Shown here: positions 21,969 to 32,422 of the stretch, in pieces
Layout: every line of letters starts with the position of its first letter
Numbering within the stretch: position 1 is the first letter of the stretch
DNA from: Anthoceros angustus
Lineage: Eukaryota; Streptophyta; Anthocerotopsida; Anthocerotales; Anthocerotaceae
DNA length: 64,000 bases
Assembly (NCBI GenBank): GCA_010909165.1
Contig: MU008199.1
Span: forward strand, 1 to 64,000
Reading direction: 5' to 3'
The notes under the pieces: model-generated
What the model was told of the DNA's origin: nothing
Database searches by the model: none
Seen by the model: the letters and a program-made list of their open reading frames with translations, nothing else
Translations under genes and position numbers: made by a program

Positions 21969-24470
21969 TTATTGAATGGCGGGAAAGTCGCCAGCTATGC
22001 ATGCAAGTATCTTGATGTCCCACAGGGTTATACGGGGGGTCAGCGTGAATAGGGGTCTTCGTCGTAGGAAGAAGGGCCCGATGGTGGTGTAGGCATCTAC
22101 GTCACCTCCCTTCTTTAGCAAGTCCCGGGTGCTCCACAATTTGAGGTTGAAGTTAAACACCACTTTATTGATCTCATCATATAGCCAAGAGACCTTTGCG
22201 CCAAGGACAAGGGCGCGGAGGGACTTGTGGAGTGAGTGTGGGATCGTGCCCATGACTCCCACAACAAATGGGATGAATCTAATGGTGGAACGGGGATTGG
22301 TCCGTTGGATTGCTGCCACCAGGGCTGCGTATTTGGCGGTTTTCTCTTCTTGGGTCTTAGCTATATAGCAATCCTGGGTCATTGCAACATCAATGATGAT
22401 GATCCAGCTGCGAAAGAAGTGATCTGACTCCTCTGGGCGTGGCCCTCTTTTGTCATAGCAAATGATTAAGTCCGATTGGAGCCGGCCGGCGACCTCCCAG
22501 AAGTGTGAAAGGCAAGAAGTTTCGGCTGCATTTGGGAACTGACCGAACTTATTATGAGCCATACAAATCCGTCCCCTGCGGAGGGGTCGACCATTGAAAC
22601 GGAATGTGAACCATGTGGCCACTTCCATGATAATCTTGTCATGTCGGAGGACCCGTAAGGTCTTGAGGCGCGGCTCGGGGCATGTGCAGAGGATGTGGGC
22701 GCCTGTTTCCCGCTTGCGGAGGGTGTAGTTGCGGCATAAAGGGTCCTCTCCGTGTGTAATGGCTCGGCCGGAGTTGCAGGGTGTGCAGTTGAAGAGAAAC
22801 CAGCACATGATGGTGAACTCGACTGCGAGGACATTGAGGTGGGTGATCCAGCTTCGACTACCTGGGGCTTGGGGGTTAGGGAAGTGCCATTGCTTCCAGC
22901 CGTCATAGCGTTCCATCTCCTGAATAGTTCCCAGATTGGGGTAATGTTCTATATACGTTGTCAGCTTGGCTATACTGGGAAATGGGGATGGGTTCGGCCC
23001 GATGTCAAACATAACTCCTTGCCCGTTGACCCAGACTTGGACTTGTTGACATACCGAGTAAAATCATGTTCCCAAATCCGACCTTCTGTCTCCCGGCTGG
23101 TGTTCAGTCCGTGCCCGTCTATAATAATGCAGCCTTTTCCGATGGTAGAAAACCAGTTGGTGAAAGGGGTGTGCGGTTGGCCCAACTCCGCTTCCAAGAG
23201 GGGGAGGGTTGGGTCCCAGTCAAAGAAGATGCGCCCAGTGCCATTGGGTATCAGGCGGCACTTGGCAAGTTCGGCTACGATTTGGGCATGGCCGATAAAA
23301 AGGGCTCGAGAATGTGGTTGTTGTAGCCAACCGAAGAGGCTAAGAACCAGCATGTTTTGACATATTTTGATGAAGTCTCGCAGGCCTAGGCCTCCCAACT
23401 CTCTAGGCATACAGAGTTGGCCTCAGACTCCTTCTTTGTCCCCCAAGCCTAAGACTCGGCAGGCTGAAACTAATATGTATGATGTGGCTTGATGAAGAGT
23501 ATCATCCAGAATGTTCAGGTGTGCTAAGGGGTAATACATGACTAGGTTTCCCCATTCATGGATCATCCGAATGCGGGACTCGGGGTGAACTAACCTGAGG
23601 CGTTGGGTGTCATCCCTGATGAGTGCAAGCCGTTTGGTGAATTTGTCCAGTGCTGGGGTCCCGGGCCCCACAACGTGGCCGTCAGCATCTTGAAGATGTG
23701 CGATTCCATTGCCCTCACTTGTGGGTCAAATGCTGGATGCTTAGGTGTTGGAAGCAGCCATCACGGACGTGTAGAACCAAGATAGAGGTCGCCTTGGCTC
23801 GGATCCATTCGCATTCAATCCCCACCATCCGTACTTGGCTATGTCGAATTTTATTCCGATCGTGAAAGCGGACTCTGAATGGCCATTGCTTGGATATCAC
23901 TCCAAATATTCGAGTCTCATCATCCATAAAGTCCACCACAGCGGATCGCGATGCCGCATTCTATATCCATGGCACCCGTTGCACCCATTTGGAAAGTGAG
24001 CGTGGAGTGGGAATGAATGTGAGTGGACTTATGGTGTTCCTTGGGAATACCTCGGGAAATGAGGATCTCATCAGGTATTTTGGCCCTTGAGGAGACACAT
24101 CCTGCCGCCCGAGCATTTACCACATAGCCTTGGCGAGGGTGGAGAGGGGTTAAGTGGATGATCTTGGAAATGAGGCATATTTCCACGATCTGGCGTTCTT
24201 GAGGTTTGTGAAGAGGACAAAGACCGCCCTGTGTGCGTGTTCTAGCACTAGGGCCAAGGTGATATTGCCATCTAGGCATCCCGCTACTTCTGATGTGACT
24301 CCAACTTGCATAGTGGATTGGAGGTTGAAGCGGAGGTCTTTGTGAATTGCTGCATTAGGGTGGAAGACCTTCGTGACCGCTGGGAGTAGCGTGATAGTCG
24401 CCACTGGGTTAGCATCCTCTCGTAAATGGAGGGAAGAAGCCTCACAAGGGGTGCAAGGCCGGACCCTTGA
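21969..24470 (-). pseudogene. Non-LTR retrotransposon with RT and C-terminal restriction-like endonuclease, copy 1
   Basis: Reading the minus strand from 24,470 down, an RT segment (VTSEVAGCLDGNITLALVLE, then DEILISRGIP) is followed by a connection region (DKFTKRLALIRDDTQRLRL, then MPRELGGLGLRDFIKICQN). A clean 347-residue stretch (23012-21969) follows. It contains a C...C...H...C cluster (LCRNYTLRKRETGAHILCTC), a DLIICYD motif, and IIIIDVAMTQDCYIAKTQEE followed by KYAAL. This arrangement resembles the restriction-endonuclease-like domain at the C-terminus of R2/R4/CRE/Utopia-type elements, not the N-terminal APE endonuclease of common plant LINEs. Frame changes occur near 22,985, 23,410 and throughout 23,700-24,470. 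The element is inactive as written. Confidence 0.75.
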
Positions 24471-24594
24471 GATGGGCGAATGACTGACCCAACTAGTACT
24501 TGTGCGAAGGCGAGAGAGGGCTCCTTATTTAGCTAGCTGCGCACATTGGACTTATTAAATGTCACAACTAGACAGGTCCCCGATCGGCCACTAC

Positions 24595-26240
24595 AGGGCT
24601 TGGGGGTTAGGAAGTGCCATTGCTTCCGGTGTCATAGCGTTCCATCTCTGAATAGTTCCCAGTTGGGGTAATGTTCTATATCGTTGTCACTTGGCTATCT
24701 TGGAAATGGGATGGGTTGCCCGATGTCAAACATAACTCCTTGCCCGTTGACCCAGACTTGGACTTGTTGACATCTGAGTAAAATCATGTTCCCAAATCGT
24801 CATCTCCATTTGGTGTTGATCCAGGTGCCTATAATAATGCACTTTTAGATGGTAGAAAACCGGTTGGTGAAAGGGTGTCTTAAACTCGCCTCCAAGAGGG
24901 GAGGTTGGGTCCCGATCAAGAAGATGCCCGGTGCCATTGGGTATCAAAGTGCACTTGCAAGTTCGGCTACGATTTGGGCATGGCCGATAAAAGGGCTCGA
25001 GAATGTGGTTGTTAGCCAGCAAGAGAGGCTAAGAACCAAAGATGTTTTGACATATTTTGATGAAGTCTCACAGGCCTAGGCCTCCCAACTCTCTAGGCAT
25101 ACAGAGTTGGCCTCAGACTCCTTCTTTGTCCCCAAGCCTAAGACTCAGCTGAAACTAATATGTATGATGTGGCTTGATGAAGAGTATCATCCGTAATGTT
25201 GGTGTGCTAAGGGGTAATACATGACTAGGTTTCCCCATTCATGGATCATCCGAATGCGGGACTCGGGGTGAACTAACCTGAGGCGTTGGGTGTCATCCCT
25301 GATGAGTGCAAGCCGTTTGGTGAATTTGTCCAGTGCTGGGGTCCCGGGCCCCACAACGTGGCCGTCAGCATCTTGAAGATGTGCGATTCCATTGCCCTCA
25401 CTTGTGGGTCGTCTGTGGATGCTTAGGTGTTGGAAAGCAGCCATACGGGGACGCTGTGGGGCACGCTGACCTTGAAGATAGAGGTCGCCTTGAAAACTCA
25501 GATCCATTCGCATTCAATCCCCACCATCCGTACTTGGCTATGTCGAATTTTATTCCCGCCCAGTCGTAGAAAGCGGACTCCTGAATGGCCATTGCTTGGA
25601 TATCACTCCAAATATTCGAGTCTCATCATCCATAAAGTCCACCCTGTGGATCGCGATGCCATACATTCTATATCCATGGCAGTCCCGTTGCACCCATTTG
25701 GAAAGTGAACGTGAGTGGACAGCGAATGTGAGTGGACTTATGGTGTTCCCTTGGGGAATACCTCGGGAAATGAGGATCTCATCCGAGGTATTTTGGCCCT
25801 TGAGGAGACACATCCTGCCGCCCCGAACAGTTTCGGACCACATAGCCTTGAGCGAGGGGTGGAGAGGGGTTAAGTGGATGATCTTGGAAATGAGGCATAT
25901 TTCCACAGTCCTGAAAGCGTTCTTGAGGTTTGTGAAGAGGACAAAGACCGCCCTGTGTGCGTGTTCTAGCACTAGGGCCAAGGTGATATTGCCATCTAGG
26001 CATCCCGCTACTTCTGATGTGACTCCAACTTGCATAGTGGATTGGAGGTTGAAGCGGTCGAGGTCTTTGTGAATTGCTGCCGAAATTAGGCTGGAGAAGA
26101 CCTTCGTGACCGTTGGGAGTAGCGTGATAGGTCGCCAGCTCTGGGTTAGCATCCCTCTCCGTCGTCGCGGGGAGGGAAGAAGCCTCACAAGGGGTGCAAG
26201 GCCAGACCCTTCGAGATGGACGAATGCCGCGACCCAACTA
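24595..26240 (-). pseudogene. Non-LTR retrotransposon reverse transcriptase, copy 2 (tandem)
   Basis: A second copy of the same RT. The stretch 26188-25550 reads SWRPITLLPTVTKVFSSLI, GNITLALVLEHAHRAVFVLF, ISRGIPQGNTISPLTF (the RT palm strand) and VDFMDDETRIFGVI (F-x-D-D catalytic box). It continues through the connection region down to about 24,600, where it runs into copy 1. The segment 24,595 to about 26,330 repeats 22,865 to about 24,590 in the same direction. Text from about 25,210 up is clean; below that it is full of 1-5 bp deletions relative to copy 1. Confidence 0.75.
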
Positions 26241-26900
26241 GTACTTGTGCGAAGGCGAGAGAGGGCTCCTTATTTAGCTAGCTGCGCACATTGGACTTAT
26301 TCGTCTGTCACAACTAGACAGGGTCCCCCGATCGGCCACAATCCCATCGTTGACTATGTCTGGCGCCAAGCTAGCAGTAGCAGAAATGCGAAACGATATC
26401 GCCTAGGACCAAGTGGGCCTGTGCATGCCCCGACGCCCTGGGGTTTAGCTCCGTCCTCCGCGACCTCGGCGACCAGCTGTTGGTTTGGGTTGTCCTTGGG
26501 ATGCATGCTTGCCCCACTGAGTGAAATAGGCTTCTAGGGGGTGCCTAGCGCCACCTTCGGGGGTGTCCCTTTCGTTGACCCGGGGGGATGGCTTGTCCAG
26601 AAACTCCCTCGCGGAAACACCTTCGGGTTTTTACACTGGTAAAGGCCACATGGACTAGGCTACTCTGTAGGGCAGGAATAAGGAAACAAATGCGGTGGGA
26701 TCACTTTCGTGGCGCACTCACTGAAGGCGAGAGCCTCCCCCTTGTAGAGGCATTTCTGCGTCTGGAGGGGGTCAATGTGGCCCTTTTTGACCGCCTATAT
26801 GGGTTAGTATATGATCCCACACTAGTGGCCTGTTACGGCACTGATCCTGCACTAGTGGCCTGTTACGGCACCCTTCACCCACCTGTAGCTTATCTTATTT
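26241..26900 (-). mobile_element. 5' region of RLE-type LINE copy 2
   Basis: This is non-coding or degenerate sequence upstream of the RT in copy 2, duplicated at 20,690-21,480. A 30-bp direct duplication containing actagtggcctgttacggca occurs at about 26,820-26,870. Confidence 0.5.
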
Positions 26901-27019
26901 AGAGTGGAAACCGATAAAGGAAAACAATTGCGCGACCAGGGTCCTTCCCAACTAGCCATGCCTTTTGGAAAGAGTTCCCAGGTAGTTAGTTGGAGCTTAG
27001 TGGCCAAGAAGTCAGACAC

Positions 27020-27670
27020 CACTGCCTACACATTCCTAAAATTTTGTAGGCCCATCACTCGGAGATTGAGGGAGCGCTTGATACGTTCTTGAGATTCATA
27101 AATGAATGCATTTACTACATCAGGCGATGAAGCCGAGCCTGACAAGGTCTGCAAGCCCTGAGCAATAGGAAAGAGCAAAATTGGGGGTTGAAGCGCATAA
27201 ATAGATAACTTAGCAGACACGGCTTGTAATTCACGTTGCACAAATTCCTTTACTAAGGGGCATTTAGCATCCATAGAAGCGGAAGTGCTCTACATGATAT
27301 CTTCACGGAGTTGTGACACATCCTTGTTAAGGATATAAGCTGCTACGAAGTCCTGTTGAAAAGAAACCATCCTATTGTTGATGTTCCAAAAAATCTGACT
27401 TAAGCTAAGGGACAGCCATTTTGGACAAGCAGGTAGCCAGCTGCTTGTTGAGGGTAGCAATCTTGGTGCTGGACCAAATCTGCCCGAATGACTAGACTTT
27501 CCAAGCGATTCCGGAGTGTAGCGATTTCCAACTATTGAGATTTAATCTTTTCCTCAAAATGCTCCTTGGAAGCTTGAAACTCGGACTGTAGTTCCTCTAC
27601 CTCAGCTTGGGAAGCTAAGGTCATATTTTGTGGCTTCCCAAGCTCACCTTGATGTCCGTTTGGAAAGACT
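27020..27670 (-). pseudogene. Unrecognised decayed ORF with coiled-coil text
   Basis: The minus strand reads EVEELQSEFQASKEHFEEK and, after a stop, EIATLRNRLESLVIRADLV, and then an 82-residue stretch ending near 27,026 (contains VNAFIYESQERIKRSLNLR). Heptad-like spacing suggests a coiled coil. It sits in repeat-rich DNA and is probably retroelement-derived. I recognise no family. Confidence 0.3.
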
Positions 27671-27747
27671 TCAATAATCTCTCGATCTTGTTTGTGCACC
27701 TAACACCTTTGGACAAAGGAGCTTATAACGATTGTAAGCTATATTCT

Positions 27748-27782
27748 GATTGTAAGCTATATTCTAAATATAGCTTACAATC
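27748..27782. repeat. Perfect 16-bp inverted repeat with 3-nt loop
   Basis: GATTGTAAGCTATATT at 27748-27763 is followed by CTA and its exact reverse complement at 27767-27782. A further copy of the left arm lies immediately upstream (about 27,730-27,745). Confidence 0.95.
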
Positions 27783-27789
27783 GATAAGC

Positions 27790-29350
27790 TATGGCCATTG
27801 ATTCACAGTCCATAGCCATGCCTCGACTTTGGAAGGAAAAAAATAAATTCCCACACCTACAGAATTTCTCAACCCCCACAGGCCCGACTTTGGATGTAGG
27901 CTGGAAGGCCAATAACATATTAGACCCGACTCAGAAGAGACAGAGGCCTAATGAAATGCTGGTTACATAAGCATAGAGGAAAAATTTAGAGCTACTGCAT
28001 TTTCCACGGACAGTGCGGCCCCTCCCGAGAGAACAGGTCTCGGATTTCAGATGGACCACCTGCTGAATTCTCATCACTAAGAGCCCCAGCCAGCTGTGCG
28101 AAAAACCGTGAAGGAAAAATGTGTCGTGAAGACAATGGTACCCACTACCCGACAATGGTACCAACTACCCAACAATTCCCGATGCACATGAACCCAGAAA
28201 GTAGCTATCAGGAGACAGTCGAGAAAGGGGGTGTAGTATGCAAGCCCTTCCCGTTGCAGCCGGCACTCACCGTCGCCACAGCATAGCCTGAAGCATGTTG
28301 CGCACCCCTGAACAGAACAGCGTCCGAATCCGGTGAAATGGAATGCAATCTGGTGTGTTGGCCCCCGCCCGGTCCTCAGCTATCAGCAGAGACTGGCCGT
28401 GAGCGGCAGAATTCGAGCCGCTAGATGATTCGTTCCCTGGGATCCAGCAATGCAGGCTTGTAGCGAGCAAATCCAGTGAGTGATCCGTGGGCAGCGCCCT
28501 GGCGAGACTGGTGAGGAATCGAAGCTCCCTCCCCGGTATCTGGTCAGAATGACCACGGCTGGCAGCCTGGGCGAGAGGTACCTTCCTCGGGGTTGCAGGC
28601 CTACCGCGACACCCACCAACTCACGGCGACATCCGCATACTGTGACACCCACCGAGCGGTTCGCTATGGAAGCCTACAGCGACTCTGAGATGTGGCAGCC
28701 TGAACCCCAGCGGAGAAGAAGCCCGGGAATCCACCGAAATGCACCAAAAACCACCTTGCAAACCTGTCCCAGACGATTGCCCAGCTTCCAGATGTTCCAG
28801 GCCCACTCACAGCGATGTGTAGCAGCAAAATCGCAGTGCGTACCGGAGAAAAAATTCCGATCTAAATACCCGGCGATGAAGAGTCCCCTACGGCGCTTCC
28901 GGATGGCCACAATTCAGGCTTGTGGCCTGACCGTCTGAAATGCGAATGCGAGTGCCACCTTCCAGCCCAATCGCCGACCCGACTGTACACATGCCATTAG
29001 TCCGCTGCCACAAAGCACAAAGCAAATCAAATGTTTAGAGATGCCGGCCCCCTAACCCCTATTGTCCTCCAAAGTACTGTAGTGCTTGAAACAGCCGGCA
29101 GGCCTGGTGACGGCAGCCCCGAGGTGCAGGCCCGAGGTCAGCGGTACAAACCCAGGAATGTTGACGGTAGCCCAGCCCAGCCCGGAATCCTCAGATCTAG
29201 GGTGTCCCACGAAGAAATGCATTGTAGGAGCCCATAGTGCCTTGATATCCAACAAATGGACTTGTTTGTATTGTCATTTCATAGATCAGTTATTTCAGTT
29301 AAAGTGGAAATTATTATCATCATAAACAATGTTGGGGAGCTCTGGAGGAG
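27790..29350. other. Intergenic region with no supported gene
   Basis: Open frames here are short, occur on both strands and show no recognisable family. A small direct repeat of acaatggtaccaactaccc-like words lies near 28,135-28,175. I see no RNA gene before the tRNA-like sequence at 29,352. Confidence 0.5.
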
Positions 29351-29351
29351 A

Positions 29352-29424
29352 GGTCCCACCGACATTTGAACTCGAGCTACTGCATTCAGAGTCCAGTGTC
29401 CTAACGACTATAGACTATAAGACC
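29352..29424 (-). pseudogene. tRNA-Gln (CTG)-like pseudogene
   Basis: The reverse complement resembles a plant tRNA-Gln. The ends GGTCTTA and TGGGACC can pair with wobble, and the anticodon loop CTCTGAA gives CTG. A T-arm-like GAGTTCAAATGTC follows. One mismatch in the anticodon stem (CTGGA against TGCAG) and one in the T stem indicate decay. It may be a retained tRNA pseudogene or the head of a tRNA-derived SINE. Confidence 0.65.
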
Positions 29425-29640
29425 GGACGGCACTCACCACGGAAACATTTTTATTCAGGAAAAAACGTCTCCCTTCCTCTATTCATCCAAGAATCGCAAG
29501 CGCTTCGGTGTGGGATTTGGAAAGCAAGCATCACTCAACTTCAAATGCCACAGGGATGGACATGGTAATAAGAAGCTGGAGAGAAGACCACTCTTGGCAA
29601 TTGCGATTTCACTCATACCCAGTAGCAGCTATAGGCAAAA

Positions 29641-31717
29641 ATGGCTGAAGAGAGCACCGGCAGCTCAACCTCTGCCCAAGAGTCTGGTGGACCCAAGGCT
29701 GCCTTTGGGCTATCAACAACTTTACGACATGAACTGCACAAGCGGGAGGGATGCTTGTGCCTGCACAGACCACCTCCATCACCACCCTTATCCAGCCTAG
29801 AGGGAATTCGCTTAAGGTGAGCTGTTGATGTGAGATATGCAAGTTTTTTTTTGCGACAATGATGTGAGATATGGATAATCTTCCTGCATATGAACGGTCT
29901 CAGCCCATATATTAGCAGGCTGCTCACGTAAACTGTGTGCCCACTAGATTTTGAAACTTTATGCTGCCGTGTTCCTAAAGTTGGCCAGCACCTACTCGTT
30001 GAAGTCAGCATACTTTGGTGGATGGCTATGTGCTAACATTGCCAAGGACTTGTTGTATGTATACAGCGAATTACTTCTGGATCACAGGCACATTGGACGT
30101 GTGCTGTATGGCAAAATCTATATACCACCTTTCAGGATAAGTGACAGACAGTGTTTGGGGGTTGTGGAGTTCCAGGATGCCAATGGCAACAGAGGGTTAA
30201 CAGTTTCAATATGCAATGCCAGTGCCGACTTTATCGGCAGATGCTCAAAAGGGACGGAAGTGGCCATAAAAGAACCTTACTTGAAGCTCTACCCCAATCG
30301 AGTTGCGGAGCTGGTGGTTGACAATCCTGCCAACATGCACCCTTTGGCAGAAGCTTCGAAGAGGACCAGTGTAAACCAGCAAACCTTGAAGACCTACTTC
30401 AGGGGTGGCTTGGAAGGAGCCCCTCCTCCTTGCCCTGACTTCGTGGGACCTGTTCAGATTCGGATGGTTGGTGACAACAGCCCTCTAGGAAGAGGCCTGT
30501 TCCTTACTGAGAATGTGGAGGAGGGAAGGCTGCTCCTTGTCAGCAACGCCGTCGCAATAGCTCGAGCCGGGCCCAGGGGAGAAGCCAAGGGTGCCCGTTT
30601 TGGTGTGAACAAACTACCTCCAGTTCTGGAAGAACTTGTGACCAACCTGCTCAATGTGGTGAATGCTGAGCCAGAACGTCTGAACCAGATCTACTCCTTG
30701 CAGGACACAGTACTCCCTCCGACTAGCCTTCCACCAATGTCCAGGTTTGCACCAATACAGGAATTAGCATCCTCTTCGAGCCAGCAGAAGAAGCCGGATC
30801 GACCTAAACTGGACATCGGTCGGCTTCGTCGAATTGTTGGCATCAACGCATTCGAGGGAATGTACTTGCCAGCTTCCTTCGGATACAAACTGAACTACAG
30901 ATTCGTAGGCTCGCAGTCGGAAACATACTTCAACCAGGACCCCACAGATGTTGCAGGCTTCTGGATCCTTCCCTCATTCATCAACCACTCGTGCTCTCCC
31001 AACTCCTCCTGGAGGCACGTCGGAGAGGCCATGTTCATCAACGCATCCCGCGACCTCAAAGCAGGCGAGCAGATCACTGTGGCTTACGACAGCGTCTTCC
31101 TCCCTCAGCTCCGCCGCCTCTCCAACACGGCTAGGCGAGGGTTCATCTGCACTTGCGAGCGCTGCAACATGGAAAGAGCGGCTTGCTCACAGGTTCAAGA
31201 GCTCGGAATATTGGGTACCCACTTAAGCCTAGCCAGACCTGCCAACTCCCCTACCGAGAGCTTCAAGAGAGCTCAAGATATGGTCCTCGCGGTTGAAACC
31301 CTGATGGTCAGTAAAGCTGCAAACTTCTCTCCACCGCTCACCTCCAAAACCAAGAACTGGCTCAGGGCCTCCTTCGCCGGATCATACTTCCTCAACGCCC
31401 AGCTGCAGCTCATGGTAGCCCAACAGATCCCAGAATCGGTGAGGGCGCACTTAATGTGCACAAACATATCTCTGCAAGACACGGTGAAGATGGAGCTGGC
31501 CGTCCACCCCGGCAGCGAGAACAATCTCGACTCTTTCGAGCACAAGGACAACGGTCTCACATACACAGGCTGCTGTTGGGGCGGCCAGACCTTCCCTGAA
31601 TGCTGGTCCTTGGCTCTCCGGACTTGCAAGTGCATCTACGGTGCGGATGTGGATAAACAAACAGCCAGAGCCCTCATCATCTGGTACAGGAAGCTCTGGA
31701 GGTATCTTCCAACATGA
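29641..31717 (+). CDS. SET-domain protein A (SMYD/TPR-SET family, TPR-less)
   Basis: Two exons, 29641-29816 and 30067-31717, with a 250-bp phase-2 intron, give about 608 residues. After a short N-terminal exon, residues about 60-150 form the family N-terminal domain (HIGRVLYGKI, then GTEVAIKEPYLKLY and LVVDNPANMH). The TPR block present in protein B is absent. The SET domain follows: GRGLF near residue 200, FINHSCSPN near 364 and GEQITVAYDS near 388. A post-SET cysteine cluster (CTCERC) lies near 419. The C-terminus carries NWLRASF and HPGSE. SET proteins transfer methyl groups from S-adenosylmethionine to lysine, and the binding motifs are intact here. The substrate is unknown. The intron acceptor (tgtatacag) was chosen because it matches the phase and position in paralogs B, D and E. 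Confidence 0.85.
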
Positions 31718-32037
31718 AAAATCCTTAACCCTCAACCGTTGAGGGAAGAAGAAAATCCTCGTCATCCATGCCAACAACTTGGCTTCATGATGCTCTGAGT
31801 ATTTCCCGTCCTTCTCGATGTCGCAAGAAGTATTAAACACCTGCTGCTGTCTCTGATGACATGGTCGATATATTCTCACACGCTCCACATTAATCTCATC
31901 AAACAGCCTTCAACAACCGTCCTCCTCTTGGTGCCTCCTCCAGCCAGTGCTACTAGTACAAAAGACCTTCTGATCAGCCGTGTGGAATCAAACCAGAAGC
32001 ATCAAGCCCCGAAACTCGTTGTCATCCATCCGGCACA
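31718..32037. other. Intergenic between SET gene A and germin-like fragment
   Basis: AT-moderate sequence that would hold the 3' UTR of gene A and the promoter of the small germin-like ORF. No further gene is seen. Confidence 0.5.
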
Positions 32038-32298
32038 ATGGCAGGCTCTCTGGCTTTCCTCTTCCTCGCCATCCTCGGTGCGGCAGCCACCATTAGGGCA
32101 GCGGACGAGGACCCGCTCCAGGACTTCTGCGTGGCCGAGGACTTCATCACCGTCATCAACGGTGTAACCTGCATGGCGGAGGAGGAGGCCGCACACGCAT
32201 CCCCGGGCCACCGAGCTGCTGTTTGTGCAGTTCTCGAGCAGACCTTCGGCGTCAGTCACAAGCAAGCGAAGACGAAGGAGAAGTACTACCACGAATAG
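32038..32298 (+). CDS. Truncated germin-like protein (N-terminus only)
   Basis: An 86-residue ORF starts with a hydrophobic signal peptide (MAGSLAFLFLAILGAAAT). The mature N-terminus DEDPLQDFCVAEDF is the hallmark of germin-like proteins (usually D-P-D-x-L-Q-D-F-C-V-A-D), followed by VINGVTCM. The pair of cysteines that forms the first disulfide is present. The rest of the usual protein of about 200-220 residues, including the metal-binding cupin boxes, is absent. After CM the sequence no longer looks like a cupin. It is either a broken gene or a small secreted relict. Its end is 124 bp before the RPL7 start codon. Confidence 0.65.
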   Translation: MAGSLAFLFLAILGAAATIRAADEDPLQDFCVAEDFITVINGVTCMAEEEAAHASPGHRAAVCAVLEQTFGVSHKQAKTKEKYYHE

Positions 32299-32422
32299 GT
32301 ACCTTTCAGTTAGTACCTTACAAAGGTGTAATACCTTTCATAGGCTTTTAAGATCTCGTTAGGCTATCTCTTCACTAAGATTGTTGCTTCACTATTTTGC
32401 GGCGGCCGACCGTCTTGCAACG

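Noticed and set aside
22752-23360. 202-codon + strand open frame within the LINE
   Set aside because: It is a shadow of the minus-strand reverse transcriptase, which carries the recognisable motifs.
29951-30066. In-frame extension of SET gene A upstream of its second exon
   Set aside because: It lacks an ATG and has a stop at 29,945. The intron acceptor at 30,066 restores a conserved phase-2 junction with the exon at 29,641, matching the paralogs.
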